Of a DNA stretch of 64,000 nt, positions 1 to 8,653 are shown piece by piece (position 1 is the first letter of the stretch; every line of letters begins with the position of its first letter). The position numbers were made by a program, and so were the translations under genes. Where the stretch lies: NCBI GenBank assembly GCA_002715465.1, contig PAYY01000031.1:1-64000 (forward strand), read 5' to 3'. The notes under the pieces are model-generated. The model saw nothing but the letters and a program-made list of their open reading frames with translations. It was not told the origin of the DNA and made no database searches. The stretch is from Fidelibacterota bacterium (lineage in GTDB: Bacteria > Marinisomatota > Marinisomatia > Marinisomatales > S15-B10).

Positions 1-244
1 AATCCTGTCCGGGGTACTTCTAAAACTTCCTGTGTCTAAGTAGATTTTCTTATCTACTATATAAATCTTAACCTTTTCTATTTTTGTACAAACAATCTTA
101 TAATTACAAAAGAGATGTGTGGTTCGTTCTAGACTAATTATATTATCCTTAACGCGGGGTTCTTGAAAATAGTAGTTAATGGGGGCTGATCATATGTACG
201 ACTCCGCAAAAACAGGTTTTTTCATTAACCTGATTTAATCAAAA

Positions 245-3200
245 TTGAAAAGACCTATTAGATTTAAAAAAAATAAACATATTCCATTATGTTTTCTGAC
301 TCTCTCAACTTTTTGTTGTGACAGTAGTCCTGATGTAAGCATAGAAACTCCCGTACCCGCTGATACTGTTTCTGAAGCCGTGAATATTGTCGTAGAGGCT
401 ACAGATAATGATTCCGTAGTCTTTGTTCAATTATGGTTGGATGGTGATTCTACAGATTTGAAGGATGATTCAGAACCTTATAAATTGTTCTGGAATACTG
501 TAGATCATGGTGGTGTGTCTAATCATAACCTTGTGGCTGTTGCATTTGATGTTGATGGGAATAAAGGTGAGAGTGATACATTAAAAATAACGATTAACAA
601 TAGTCAGTCCTACCCTATCCCTATAGAAGTTAAAAAAACTGAATTCATGGATGGTCGTTATGCTCTCAATTGGGCCATGTCTTCAGATCAGGATTTTGGT
701 TCCTATGAGATAGAGCGTTCTACCTCACCCACTATGGAAGAGTCTGATATTCTTTTTACATCTACGCGTAGCTTGGATACGACATTTATTGACACTGATT
801 TAGATTTTCTTGTACATAATTATTATAGGATTGTTGTAACAGATACGCTTGGTTTTAAAAGTGTTGGTCCAGTTCATCGATCTGATTTATACCCTCTTCC
901 CTTTCCGGCAGATATTAGTGCTGTATCTTATAACCTAGATTCCATGGCCGTTGAATGGACTGCGAGTAAAGGTGAAAATTTTGTAGAGTATCGCTTATTG
1001 AGAGCTTATTCTGAAGATGGTCCAAAAAAAGTTGAAGCGATATATGATGATATAGATGCAAATAGACATATTCTTACAGAATTTGATCCTACTCGAGAGA
1101 ATTGGTTTTGGATCTCAACAAGGAATCTTTTTGACCAAAGTACAATAGGTAAAGGTTTGGCTAATAAAGTTGATGATTCTCCGATAGCAGTTAATGTTTC
1201 ATCTGTAAAGTATAACCTGAAGAAACTGATTGTTGATTGGAAAATATCTAACGATGATGATTTTAGAAGGTACGAACTTCTTCATAGTCAATCTAAAGAT
1301 GGAATTAGAACAATGGTTGCATCTTTTGATGATCAACAGTTAAATAAATATCAGATTACAGAATTTGATCCTACATATGAAAATTGGTTTTGGGTTAGAA
1401 CTATAGATCATTGGGGACAAAGTTCTATAGGCGAACCTCTTACCCATGAAAGAGACAAACCACCTAGGCCTATCGAAATAAAATCAGTTAAATATGATTT
1501 AGAAAGTATGACAGTTAGTTGGCAGAGATCAAAAGATAGGGACTTTTTATCATATGAAGTTCTTTGGTCTGATAGTGAAATGGGTGAAAAAGAATTGCTA
1601 GAAATTATTACAAACCAAAAGCAAAATATTTTTAGTTTGAATTCATTTAATCCAAGTAGAGAAAACTGGTTTTGGGTGAGAGTTACAGATTATTGGGGTC
1701 TTACATATAAAGGAGAAGGAAAAACACATACTATTGATTCACCTCCAAAAGCTGCTGATGTAGATTCCGTTATTTATGATGAACAAAAGATGTCAATTTT
1801 TTGGGAAGCATCAATTGAAAATGATTTTTCGTATTATGAGTTATTTATATCTGACACTGAATTTGGCACTCGTCGCCCAATAGTTAAAATTGGAGCATCA
1901 AATCGAAATAACTATGTTCTTCGTCATTTTGATCCTACAAAAGAGAATTGGTTTTCTATTGATGTGGTTGATAAATGGGGAATTAGATCGATAGGTAAAG
2001 CTAAGAGTAATGATGCAAATAGCCCACCAGAAGCTATTAGAATTACGGATGTGAATTACTCTTACGAAAATTTTAATATAAAATGGGAAAAAACCGCTCA
2101 AAACGATTTTAGTTTCTATGAACTAATGGTTTCAAATCAGAGAGATGGAATTCCAAATCGTCTAGCTACTTTATCTTCATCTGAGGATACGACATATTCA
2201 ATTTCAGGACGAGGTATATTTGATCCTACAAAAGAGCAATGGTTTTTTATTAAAACGGGTGATATTTGGGGTCAAGAGGTAATAGGTCCTGGGTATCGAG
2301 TTTTTGATGAGCCACCTATCCCTTCTAACATTCATTCTATAGAATACCGCAAAGGCCAATTTTCTTTTGAATGGAGCCCTAATAATGAAGATGATTTTAG
2401 ACGTTACAATCTTTATGAATCCATGACTTCTGACATGCTAAACGAGGAAAAGGTTTATTCTTCTGTTATTAATAAGGATACTTCCACCGTGATTAAAGGA
2501 ATTGATCCTTGGGAAACTCGTTATTATCGATTAGAAGTAGAAGATGTTTGGGGTTTAAGATCTTCTGGAATGTTAAAAAAAGCTGATTCTCAGAGCTGGT
2601 TTTTAACACAATTTGGAGATGAGAACCAACAAGAGGGAAGATCTGTAACTGAAACGAAAGATGGTGGTTTTATTATTTCTGGCCATACATATTCTAATGC
2701 AAATAATGGTGATGTTTGGCTTGTTAAAACAGACCCAAAGGGTAATATAGACTGGTCAAAAACCTTCGGTGGAGAAGGAGATGATCATGCTTATTCTATT
2801 CAGTTAACCTCTGATGGTGGATATGTTATAGCTGGTTTCTCTGAAGCTCTAGCAGAAAAATGGAGTGATGCTTGGGTAATAAAAACAAATTCTAAAGGTT
2901 TAATCGAATGGAATAGAACATATGGTGGTTTTCGTTGGGATAAGGCACATGATATCCAAGAGACAAAAGATAGTGGATATATTATTACTGGGTATACATT
3001 CTCTCATGGAAATGGTAATGCTGATATCTGGCTTATAAAGACTGATAAAGATGGATATCCTATTTGGTCGAAAACATTTGGTGGGCCAGATTGGGATTAT
3101 GGGTATTCTGTTAAAGAGACTCGAGATGGAGGTTATATTATAACAGGATTTACTGAGGGTGAAGATAAAGAGTCTAGCCGTATTTGGCTTGTGAAGACCA

Positions 3201-3742
3201 ATGTTTTTGGAGAAGAAATGTGGTCACATACCTTTGGTGGTCGTCAGAGAAATGAAGGACGTTCCATTATTGAAACTGAAGACGGAGGATATATTCTTGC
3301 AGGAACAACGCAAAACTTTTTTCCAAATTATGAGGATGTAATTATAATTAGAACCAATGAGGAAGGGAAATCATTATGGGAAAAGACATTCGGTGGCCAA
3401 AGTTGGGATCGTTCAAGTTCGGTTATTCAAACTAAAGAGGGAAATTTTGTTGTTGCTGGATCAAGCAGATTAAATGATGAAAGTACAGCAGATTCTTGGC
3501 TTATGAAGTTTGATTCTAATGGGAATCAAATTTGGGAAAAAAAATATTCAAATTCATTCGATGATGATATTTATTCAATTGAAAATACAACGGATGGTGG
3601 TTTTGTTATGGTCGGTACCTCAACATCTATAGATGGAAGCCCTTCTAATTTGTTAATTATTAAGACTGATTTTAAAGGGGATATTCCAAAAGATTATCTT
3701 CACAATAATAAAAATTGGGATATAATTATTGGAGAACAGTAA
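245..3742 (+). CDS. Large secreted repeat protein: Ig-like domain, seven Fn3-like repeats, seven-blade propeller-type repeats
   Basis: 1165 residues. The N-terminus is a basic stretch then a hydrophobic segment ending in STFCCDSS around residues 21-28, so it is probably a signal peptide; the lipobox is imperfect. Residues ~29-118 look Ig-like. Residues ~122-783 hold seven repeats of ~95 residues of fibronectin III type, with recurring features: W in the middle strand, DF..YEL, FDP(T/S)(R/K)ENWFW and D.WG. Residues ~784-1145 hold seven repeats of ~52 residues with the pattern W.KTFGG...D....I.ET.DGGYI..G....D.WL(I/V)KT...G, which by number suggests a seven-bladed beta-propeller. No enzyme motif is visible. 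A surface binding or scaffold role is inference. The start is TTG because an in-frame TAA lies at 236-238 and no ATG or GTG follows before the signal segment; no good ribosome site is seen. Confidence 0.8.
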   Translation: MKRPIRFKKNKHIPLCFLTLSTFCCDSSPDVSIETPVPADTVSEAVNIVVEATDNDSVVFVQLWLDGDSTDLKDDSEPYKLFWNTVDHGGVSNHNLVAVAFDVDGNKGESDTLKITINNSQSYPIPIEVKKTEFMDGRYALNWAMSSDQDFGSYEIERSTSPTMEESDILFTSTRSLDTTFIDTDLDFLVHNYYRIVVTDTLGFKSVGPVHRSDLYPLPFPADISAVSYNLDSMAVEWTASKGENFVEYRLLRAYSEDGPKKVEAIYDDIDANRHILTEFDPTRENWFWISTRNLFDQSTIGKGLANKVDDSPIAVNVSSVKYNLKKLIVDWKISNDDDFRRYELLHSQSKDGIRTMVASFDDQQLNKYQITEFDPTYENWFWVRTIDHWGQSSIGEPLTHERDKPPRPIEIKSVKYDLESMTVSWQRSKDRDFLSYEVLWSDSEMGEKELLEIITNQKQNIFSLNSFNPSRENWFWVRVTDYWGLTYKGEGKTHTIDSPPKAADVDSVIYDEQKMSIFWEASIENDFSYYELFISDTEFGTRRPIVKIGASNRNNYVLRHFDPTKENWFSIDVVDKWGIRSIGKAKSNDANSPPEAIRITDVNYSYENFNIKWEKTAQNDFSFYELMVSNQRDGIPNRLATLSSSEDTTYSISGRGIFDPTKEQWFFIKTGDIWGQEVIGPGYRVFDEPPIPSNIHSIEYRKGQFSFEWSPNNEDDFRRYNLYESMTSDMLNEEKVYSSVINKDTSTVIKGIDPWETRYYRLEVEDVWGLRSSGMLKKADSQSWFLTQFGDENQQEGRSVTETKDGGFIISGHTYSNANNGDVWLVKTDPKGNIDWSKTFGGEGDDHAYSIQLTSDGGYVIAGFSEALAEKWSDAWVIKTNSKGLIEWNRTYGGFRWDKAHDIQETKDSGYIITGYTFSHGNGNADIWLIKTDKDGYPIWSKTFGGPDWDYGYSVKETRDGGYIITGFTEGEDKESSRIWLVKTNVFGEEMWSHTFGGRQRNEGRSIIETEDGGYILAGTTQNFFPNYEDVIIIRTNEEGKSLWEKTFGGQSWDRSSSVIQTKEGNFVVAGSSRLNDESTADSWLMKFDSNGNQIWEKKYSNSFDDDIYSIENTTDGGFVMVGTSTSIDGSPSNLLIIKTDFKGDIPKDYLHNNKNWDIIIGEQ

Positions 3743-3776
3743 TAAAATGTTTTAACCTAAAATTAAAGGTTCTTTA

Positions 3777-4925
3777 ATGGAGAAGCTATCTAACTGTTAC
3801 AATATTGAAGATATAAGACGTATGGCAAAAAGTCGTTTACCAGAATCTATTTTTCATTATATAGATGGTGGTTCTGATGATGAGGTTACCTTAATTCGAA
3901 ATACTGCAGCTTTTCATGATTATGAATTTCAACCACGATTCCTTCGACAAATTGATCAGATTGATACATCGATAAATCTCTTTGGGAAAAATCTTAAAGT
4001 ACCATTTTTCTTGGCACCTACTGGCATGTCTCGGATGTTTCATCATGGTAAAGAGAACGCCGTGGCCCGCTCGGCAGCAAAGTTAGGAACAATATATAGT
4101 CTTTCGACACTTGGAACAACTAGCCTTGAAGAGATTTCGGAAGAAACTAAAGGACCCAAAATGTTTCAACTTTATATTTTGAAAGATTCTCAACTTACAA
4201 GTGAATTTGTTAATAGATGTAAAGCCGCTAACTATGATGCTCTTTGTCTTACAGTAGATGTACCAGTTGCAGGAAATAGAGAGAGAGATAAAGTAACAAG
4301 ATTAAGAATTCCACCACGTTGGACTCTAAAGACTTTAATTACTCACCCGCAATGGTCTTTTAACTTTCTTCTTTATCCTGACTTCCGCTATGAAAACGTA
4401 ATTCATAGAGTAGACGAATTTGGAAAAGAAGTAATGAATGTAATGGATTATCTTGATACTCAGTTGGATCGAACATTGAGCTGGGATTATGTTGCTCAGA
4501 TTGTAGAGCAATGGGGAGGCCCTTTTGTTATTAAAGGTATTTTAACACCTGAAGATGCAATAATGGCTCAAGAAATCGGTGCTTCTGCAATTATGATTTC
4601 AAATCATGGTGGCCGCCAAATGGATGGAGTGGCCGCTCCAATTGATTGCATTTCACCTATACGTGAAGTATTAGATGATGATATGGAATTGATTGTTGAT
4701 GGTGGTGTCCGACGTGGGTCTCATATAATTAAAGCATTATCGCTAGGTGCAAATGCGGTTTCTATAGGTAGACCCTATCTCTACGGTCTTGGAGCTGCTG
4801 GAGAAAAAGGTGTAGATTTGGTCTTAAAAATTTTAAAAGATGAACTTGAAAGAAATATGGCTCTCGCTGGAGTCCAAAGGATAAGTGATTTGTCTGAGGA
4901 TTATATAAAAAAACGTTGTACTTAA
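3777..4925 (+). CDS. lldD: FMN-dependent alpha-hydroxy acid dehydrogenase (L-lactate dehydrogenase/glycolate oxidase family)
   Basis: 382 residues, the usual length for this TIM-barrel flavoprotein family, which oxidises L-2-hydroxy acids such as L-lactate to 2-oxo acids. Visible family signatures are FHYIDGGSDDE near residue 27, FLAPTGMSRM in the flavin pocket, LTVDVPVAGNRERD, and the active-site SNHGGRQ with catalytic His277, followed by VDGGVRRG and the phosphate-binding SIGRPYLYG. The protein has no signal or membrane anchor, so it is probably cytoplasmic or peripheral. It begins 34 bases after the repeat protein. The exact substrate cannot be read from sequence, so the symbol is tentative; glycolate or another hydroxy acid is possible. 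Confidence 0.85.
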   Translation: MEKLSNCYNIEDIRRMAKSRLPESIFHYIDGGSDDEVTLIRNTAAFHDYEFQPRFLRQIDQIDTSINLFGKNLKVPFFLAPTGMSRMFHHGKENAVARSAAKLGTIYSLSTLGTTSLEEISEETKGPKMFQLYILKDSQLTSEFVNRCKAANYDALCLTVDVPVAGNRERDKVTRLRIPPRWTLKTLITHPQWSFNFLLYPDFRYENVIHRVDEFGKEVMNVMDYLDTQLDRTLSWDYVAQIVEQWGGPFVIKGILTPEDAIMAQEIGASAIMISNHGGRQMDGVAAPIDCISPIREVLDDDMELIVDGGVRRGSHIIKALSLGANAVSIGRPYLYGLGAAGEKGVDLVLKILKDELERNMALAGVQRISDLSEDYIKKRCT

Positions 4926-4933
4926 AATAGTAA

Positions 4934-5227
4934 ATGAAATATTCATTGATATCTTTAATTATTTATTCTATTGTAGTGGAACAACCAGATATTGATGAAC
5001 AATTTCAAACATTATCCAATCAATATCCCAAACAATTTTTTGTATTTAATCCTTTAGTGGGAACCTCTCTTGGATATCAAAAACATTACAGTCTTAGAAA
5101 ATAAATACAAAATCTTCGAGCAGACAACTTTAAGTTAAAGGATTATCATGGTGAGAAATTTTCGTTTGGTTCACCTCCAGTTAAATATGTTAGAGTCCTT
5201 ATGTTAAACATATCAATCCCTGAATAG
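4934..5227 (+). pseudogene. Small unknown reading frame interrupted by an in-frame TAA
   Basis: An ATG at 4934 opens a 56-codon frame with a hydrophobic start (MKYSLISLIIYSIVV) that stops at TAA 5102-5104. The same frame continues for 40 more sense codons to TAG 5225-5227, two bases before the next gene. The whole interval between two tightly spaced genes is thus filled by one frame with a single stop. This could be a decayed small secreted protein, a sequencing error, or a short real ORF followed by chance open frame. I recognise no family. Confidence 0.35.
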
Positions 5228-5229
5228 AA

Positions 5230-5922
5230 ATGATCGATTTAAATTCATTGATTCTGGTTTATCTCCCAAGAGTTGCTTTAGTATTATTTGTTTTACTTAT
5301 ATCTATCGCAATGATGCTTTATCCTGGCGGTACTTATAGGGACCCATCTACCGAAAGTTATATTTTTTTAGAAAACTTCTTAAGTGATCTAGGACGTTGG
5401 TCTGCTTGGAATCAAGAAAAAAACTTTTATAGTTCATTATTATTTAGTTTTGCTTTTTTGATTGTAGGCTTGGTTTTTTCCATATTTTTCTGGATCCTTC
5501 CATCTCTTTTTTTAAAAGAGAATTTTCATCTCGCAACAAAAATAGGTTCGGGAGCGGGTATTATCAGTGGGATTTTTATTATAGGAATTTCATTAACTCC
5601 AGCAGATATTGCCTATACTAGTCACATATTTTTTTCAACATGGTTTATGCGTTTTTTTCTTATAGCAGCATTTTGTTACACTTTAGTGTTTTCTAAATCA
5701 GAGGTTATGGAAAGTAAATATGCATTGGGTTATGCTATATTTTCAATTTTAATTGCTTCTTATATTCTCATCCTTGAATTTGGTCCTAGTATCCAAGAAA
5801 GTCTATGGGCTTTGAGAGTTCAGGTTTTATCTCAAAAACTAATATGTTTTTCTTTTATTATATCAGTAGCATTTCAAACTATTGGTAATAAAAAGGTTTA
5901 TAATATTCATAATAGATTATAA
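5230..5922 (+). CDS. DUF998-like polytopic membrane protein
   Basis: 230 residues, very hydrophobic, with about six membrane segments (roughly 8-30, 66-92, 104-124, 133-153, 162-183, 200-218). The stretch LYPGGTYRDPSTESYIFLEN followed by FLSDLGRW, between the first two segments, matches the conserved loop of DUF998 family membrane proteins. Function of the family is not established. ATG at 5230 follows the interrupted small frame by two bases, suggesting a shared transcript with the upstream dehydrogenase. Confidence 0.6.
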   Translation: MIDLNSLILVYLPRVALVLFVLLISIAMMLYPGGTYRDPSTESYIFLENFLSDLGRWSAWNQEKNFYSSLLFSFAFLIVGLVFSIFFWILPSLFLKENFHLATKIGSGAGIISGIFIIGISLTPADIAYTSHIFFSTWFMRFFLIAAFCYTLVFSKSEVMESKYALGYAIFSILIASYILILEFGPSIQESLWALRVQVLSQKLICFSFIISVAFQTIGNKKVYNIHNRL

Positions 5923-5991
5923 TTTATTACTTCTATAGTTGGGACAACTTAATCTTAAAAACGTAATTTATATAGGTGAGATAAGGGTGTA

Positions 5992-7008
5992 ATGAGTAAT
6001 AAAATAAAAATTGGTCTTATGGGTTTTGGTCGGGTTGGACGTAATCTATTTAGATTGGGTTATAACAATCCTAATTTAGAATTTGTTGTAATTAGTGATT
6101 TAGGTAGAGCAGAAACTTTACGATATCTGTTAGTTCGCGATTCAGTCCATGGCCCATTAGGAGTGGAAGCAGATATTCAAAATAATTATCTTAATGTTGA
6201 GAATCAATCAGTAAGGCTTTTACCAGGTGGTAAGCCATCCGAGATTCCATGGGATCTTATAGATGTTGATGTGATGATTGACACAACAGGTGTTTCTTGG
6301 CCTGAAGAAGAGTTTGAGGCATATAGGAAATTTTCAAAACAAACAATTATAACTAATCCTGATATATCTTTTGTAGATCGAATTATTGTACCTGGTGTAA
6401 ATGGGAGTGATATCTCTTTGGATGATAAAATTATTTCTCCATCATCTTCGACTACACAAGTTTTAGCTTTAATGTTAAAAATACTTGATTCTGAATTTAG
6501 TGTAAAGAATGCAATGATGGCTACTGTACATGCTTATACTTCAGATCAACCCTTAGCTGATAATACACAGGCTAATCGTAGGCGTAGCAGATCTGCGGTA
6601 GAAAATATTATACCAAATGAAACGCCTTCTACTCGATTAGTGGAAGCTCTTTATCCTCATCTTAAAGGGAAGGTAAGTGGGACAGCTTTCAATGTTCCTG
6701 TTGCAGATGGTTCTTGCGTTGATCTTACAACAGAACATGAATCTCTACCTTCAGCGGAAGAGGTTAATGAAGTTATGAAAACTTGGGCGGAAGGTTCTCT
6801 TTCTGGTATAGTTGCTTATACTGAAGATCCTATTGTGTCTAGGGATGTAATAGGTCGAGGAGAATCTTTGGTCTTTGATGCTAAAGCAACGATGATTGCG
6901 GCTGACCATTTCTTAAAAACGATTTGTTGGTATGATAATGGTTGGGGTTACTCAAAGCGTATTTTAGAGATTGTAGAATCCTACAGTGAATTAGGAGGTA
7001 AAAATTGA
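5992..7008 (+). CDS. GAPDH-like paralogue lacking the catalytic cysteine (probable pseudoenzyme or altered function)
   Basis: 338 residues aligning along its whole length with type I glyceraldehyde-3-phosphate dehydrogenase. The NAD fingerprint GFGRVGR (11-17) and the catalytic-base region TVHAYT (His180) are kept. The invariant active-site SNASCTTNC is replaced by SPSSSTTQV, so the nucleophilic Cys is Ser153 (TCG codon). The inorganic-phosphate loop (normally STGAA) is TPSTR near 211-215, the phosphate-binding Arg of RVP is Asn234 (FNVP), and WYDNE is WYDNG. The frame is intact with ordinary codon use, so it is maintained rather than decaying. It overlaps the canonical GAPDH downstream by four bases (TTGA). 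Catalytic GAPDH activity is not expected; a regulatory or heterotetramer-partner role is inference. Confidence 0.85.
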   Translation: MSNKIKIGLMGFGRVGRNLFRLGYNNPNLEFVVISDLGRAETLRYLLVRDSVHGPLGVEADIQNNYLNVENQSVRLLPGGKPSEIPWDLIDVDVMIDTTGVSWPEEEFEAYRKFSKQTIITNPDISFVDRIIVPGVNGSDISLDDKIISPSSSTTQVLALMLKILDSEFSVKNAMMATVHAYTSDQPLADNTQANRRRSRSAVENIIPNETPSTRLVEALYPHLKGKVSGTAFNVPVADGSCVDLTTEHESLPSAEEVNEVMKTWAEGSLSGIVAYTEDPIVSRDVIGRGESLVFDAKATMIAADHFLKTICWYDNGWGYSKRILEIVESYSELGGKN

Positions 7009-8009
7009 GAGTTGCAATTAACGGTTTTGGACGTATTGGTAGATCAGTTTTTCGAATTCTGAATGAAAAAGATGATGTTCAAGTCGTAGCAATTAATGAC
7101 TTGTCTGAAAGAGAGGCCTTAGTTTACCTCCTTAAATATGATACTGTTATGGGGAGATTCTCAGATAATGCGGTACTTGAGGGTAATATATTAAAAACTA
7201 GTAAACATACAGTAACTCTTTTGTCAGTTCCCGATCCGTCACAATTGCCATGGGGTTATATGGATGTTGATGTCGTCGTTGAGGCTACTGGTGTTTTCAG
7301 AGAGAAAAAACAACTTGAAAATCATCTTTCATCTGGTGCAAAAAGAGTTGTCCTAACTGTTCCAGCAAAAGATGATATAGATTATACTGTTGTTATTGGA
7401 GTCAATGACAAAGGTCTTATGCCCGAGCACAAAATTGTTTCAAATGCTAGTTGTACTACTAATTGTCTTGCTCCAATGGCTAAGATTCTTAATGATTCTT
7501 TTGGTGTTGAGTCTGGTGTTATTAATACCATACATGCATATACTAATGATCAAAGATTAGCTGATGTTCCTCACAAAGATTTACGTAGAAGTAGAGCTGC
7601 GGCAGAGAATGTAATTCCTACAACTACAGGTGCTGCCCGTGCTGTTGGTAAAGTTCTTCCAGAACTTAACGGAAAGCTTGATGGTATTGCCATGCGGGTA
7701 CCAGTTCCAGATGGTTCAGTAGTTGATCTCGTAGTTAGGTTGAAAACAGAAGTAACTGTGGATCAAGTGAAAGAATCTGTATTAGCAGCATCCAAAACTG
7801 AGCACCTTTCGACTATATTACAATATCAAGAAGAACCTATAGTTTCCTCTGATATAATTGGGAATAGCCATTCTTCTATATTCGATGCTCCATTTACTCA
7901 AGTTATCGATGGCTCACTTGTGAAAACACTTAATTGGTATGATAATGAGTGGGGTTATTCAAACCGAGTTGCTGATCTTATTGGGTTACTTGGAAATCTG
8001 GATGGTTGA
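7005..8009 (+). CDS. gap: Glyceraldehyde-3-phosphate dehydrogenase, type I
   Basis: 334 residues, the standard length. This enzyme converts glyceraldehyde 3-phosphate, NAD+ and phosphate to 1,3-bisphosphoglycerate in glycolysis and gluconeogenesis. Visible motifs are GFGRIGR (residues 7-13), INDL, the active-site SNASCTTNCLAP with Cys150, HAYT with His177, PTTTGAARAVG in the phosphate loop, MRVPVPDGS and WYDNEWGYSNR. All catalytic residues missing in the upstream paralogue are present here. The start is TTG at 7005 inside the overlap TTGA with the upstream stop, with AGGAGG at 6993-6998, so the two genes are translationally coupled. Confidence 0.95.
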   Translation: MRVAINGFGRIGRSVFRILNEKDDVQVVAINDLSEREALVYLLKYDTVMGRFSDNAVLEGNILKTSKHTVTLLSVPDPSQLPWGYMDVDVVVEATGVFREKKQLENHLSSGAKRVVLTVPAKDDIDYTVVIGVNDKGLMPEHKIVSNASCTTNCLAPMAKILNDSFGVESGVINTIHAYTNDQRLADVPHKDLRRSRAAAENVIPTTTGAARAVGKVLPELNGKLDGIAMRVPVPDGSVVDLVVRLKTEVTVDQVKESVLAASKTEHLSTILQYQEEPIVSSDIIGNSHSSIFDAPFTQVIDGSLVKTLNWYDNEWGYSNRVADLIGLLGNLDG

Positions 8010-8016
8010 ATAAGAT

Positions 8017-8115
8017 TTGGTTTCTGGTAAGAGTGTAACAATTATTATTTTTGTCTTTTGGGGCATATTTGTTTTTTGTTTGATTTATTTCTTAAATAGT
8101 CAAGGTTGGCTTTAA
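8017..8115 (+). CDS. Possible 32-residue single-span membrane peptide
   Basis: A TTG-initiated frame directly after gap encodes a peptide with a continuous hydrophobic core (TIIIFVFWGIFVFCLIYFL) and a short polar tail ending SQGWL. The shape is that of a small membrane peptide. There is no convincing ribosome site and the frame could be chance in an AT-rich spacer, so this is only a candidate. Confidence 0.2.
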   Translation: MVSGKSVTIIIFVFWGIFVFCLIYFLNSQGWL

Positions 8116-8222
8116 CTATTATTAACCTTTCAGAATCCAACTCTGGAATCTTTTACATTTAATCAATTCTCATTCATATTTTTATAGGGTAGAAATTTTT
8201 AACTTTTTTAAAGGATATATTA

Positions 8223-8651
8223 TTGGGTGATATGATCTTCACAGATTCTTGGGCTATACAATGGGCTAATAAACTTTCCAGCAATGAGGGTTATCGTGTT
8301 GCAGCTTCAAAATGGGAAGGTGATATAGTATTAATCATGACCAAAGATCCTAAACTAGGTGTTATTGAAGATTTACAAGTTTATCTTGATCTTTGGCATG
8401 GTGAATGTCTTTCTGGTCGGGTTGCTATAGAAAAAGATAAAATAAAATCAAAATATGTTATTGCTGCTCCGGCCGGAGAATGGAAGAAGATTCTTGAGGG
8501 TTCCTTAGATCCCATTTTGGCATTAATGAGGGGAAAATTAATTCTTAAAAAAGGCAGTTTATCTAGTATGCTTCCTTATGTTTCTGCTGCTAAGGAATTA
8601 GTTGTATCTGCTAAGGAATTAGATACAGATTTTCCTAAGGAATGGAAATAA
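8223..8651 (+). CDS. SCP2-like sterol/lipid-binding domain protein
   Basis: 142 residues; a single small alpha/beta domain resembling the SCP2 sterol-carrier fold, with YLDLWHGEC, AAPAGEWKKILEGSLDPILA and MRGKLILKKGSLSSM, the last being the usual SCP2 C-terminal lipid-tunnel region. Such domains bind fatty acyl chains or sterols. It lies directly before the R2lox-type oxidase, whose family carries a long-chain fatty acid ligand, so a lipid-handling partnership is an attractive inference. TTG at 8223 is preferred over ATG 8232 because AAGGA at 8211-8215 is seven bases from the TTG. Confidence 0.65.
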   Translation: MGDMIFTDSWAIQWANKLSSNEGYRVAASKWEGDIVLIMTKDPKLGVIEDLQVYLDLWHGECLSGRVAIEKDKIKSKYVIAAPAGEWKKILEGSLDPILALMRGKLILKKGSLSSMLPYVSAAKELVVSAKELDTDFPKEWK

Positions 8652-8653
8652 TC

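Noticed and set aside
1..244. A gene fragment or RNA before the first CDS
   Set aside because: Only short hairpins (for example AGTAGAT/ATCTACT near 39-58) are visible and stops occur in all frames, so no feature is claimed.
5102..5104. Programmed stop-codon read-through or recoding
   Set aside because: No recoding structure or selenocysteine-type signal is seen and the stop is TAA; mutation or sequence error is simpler.
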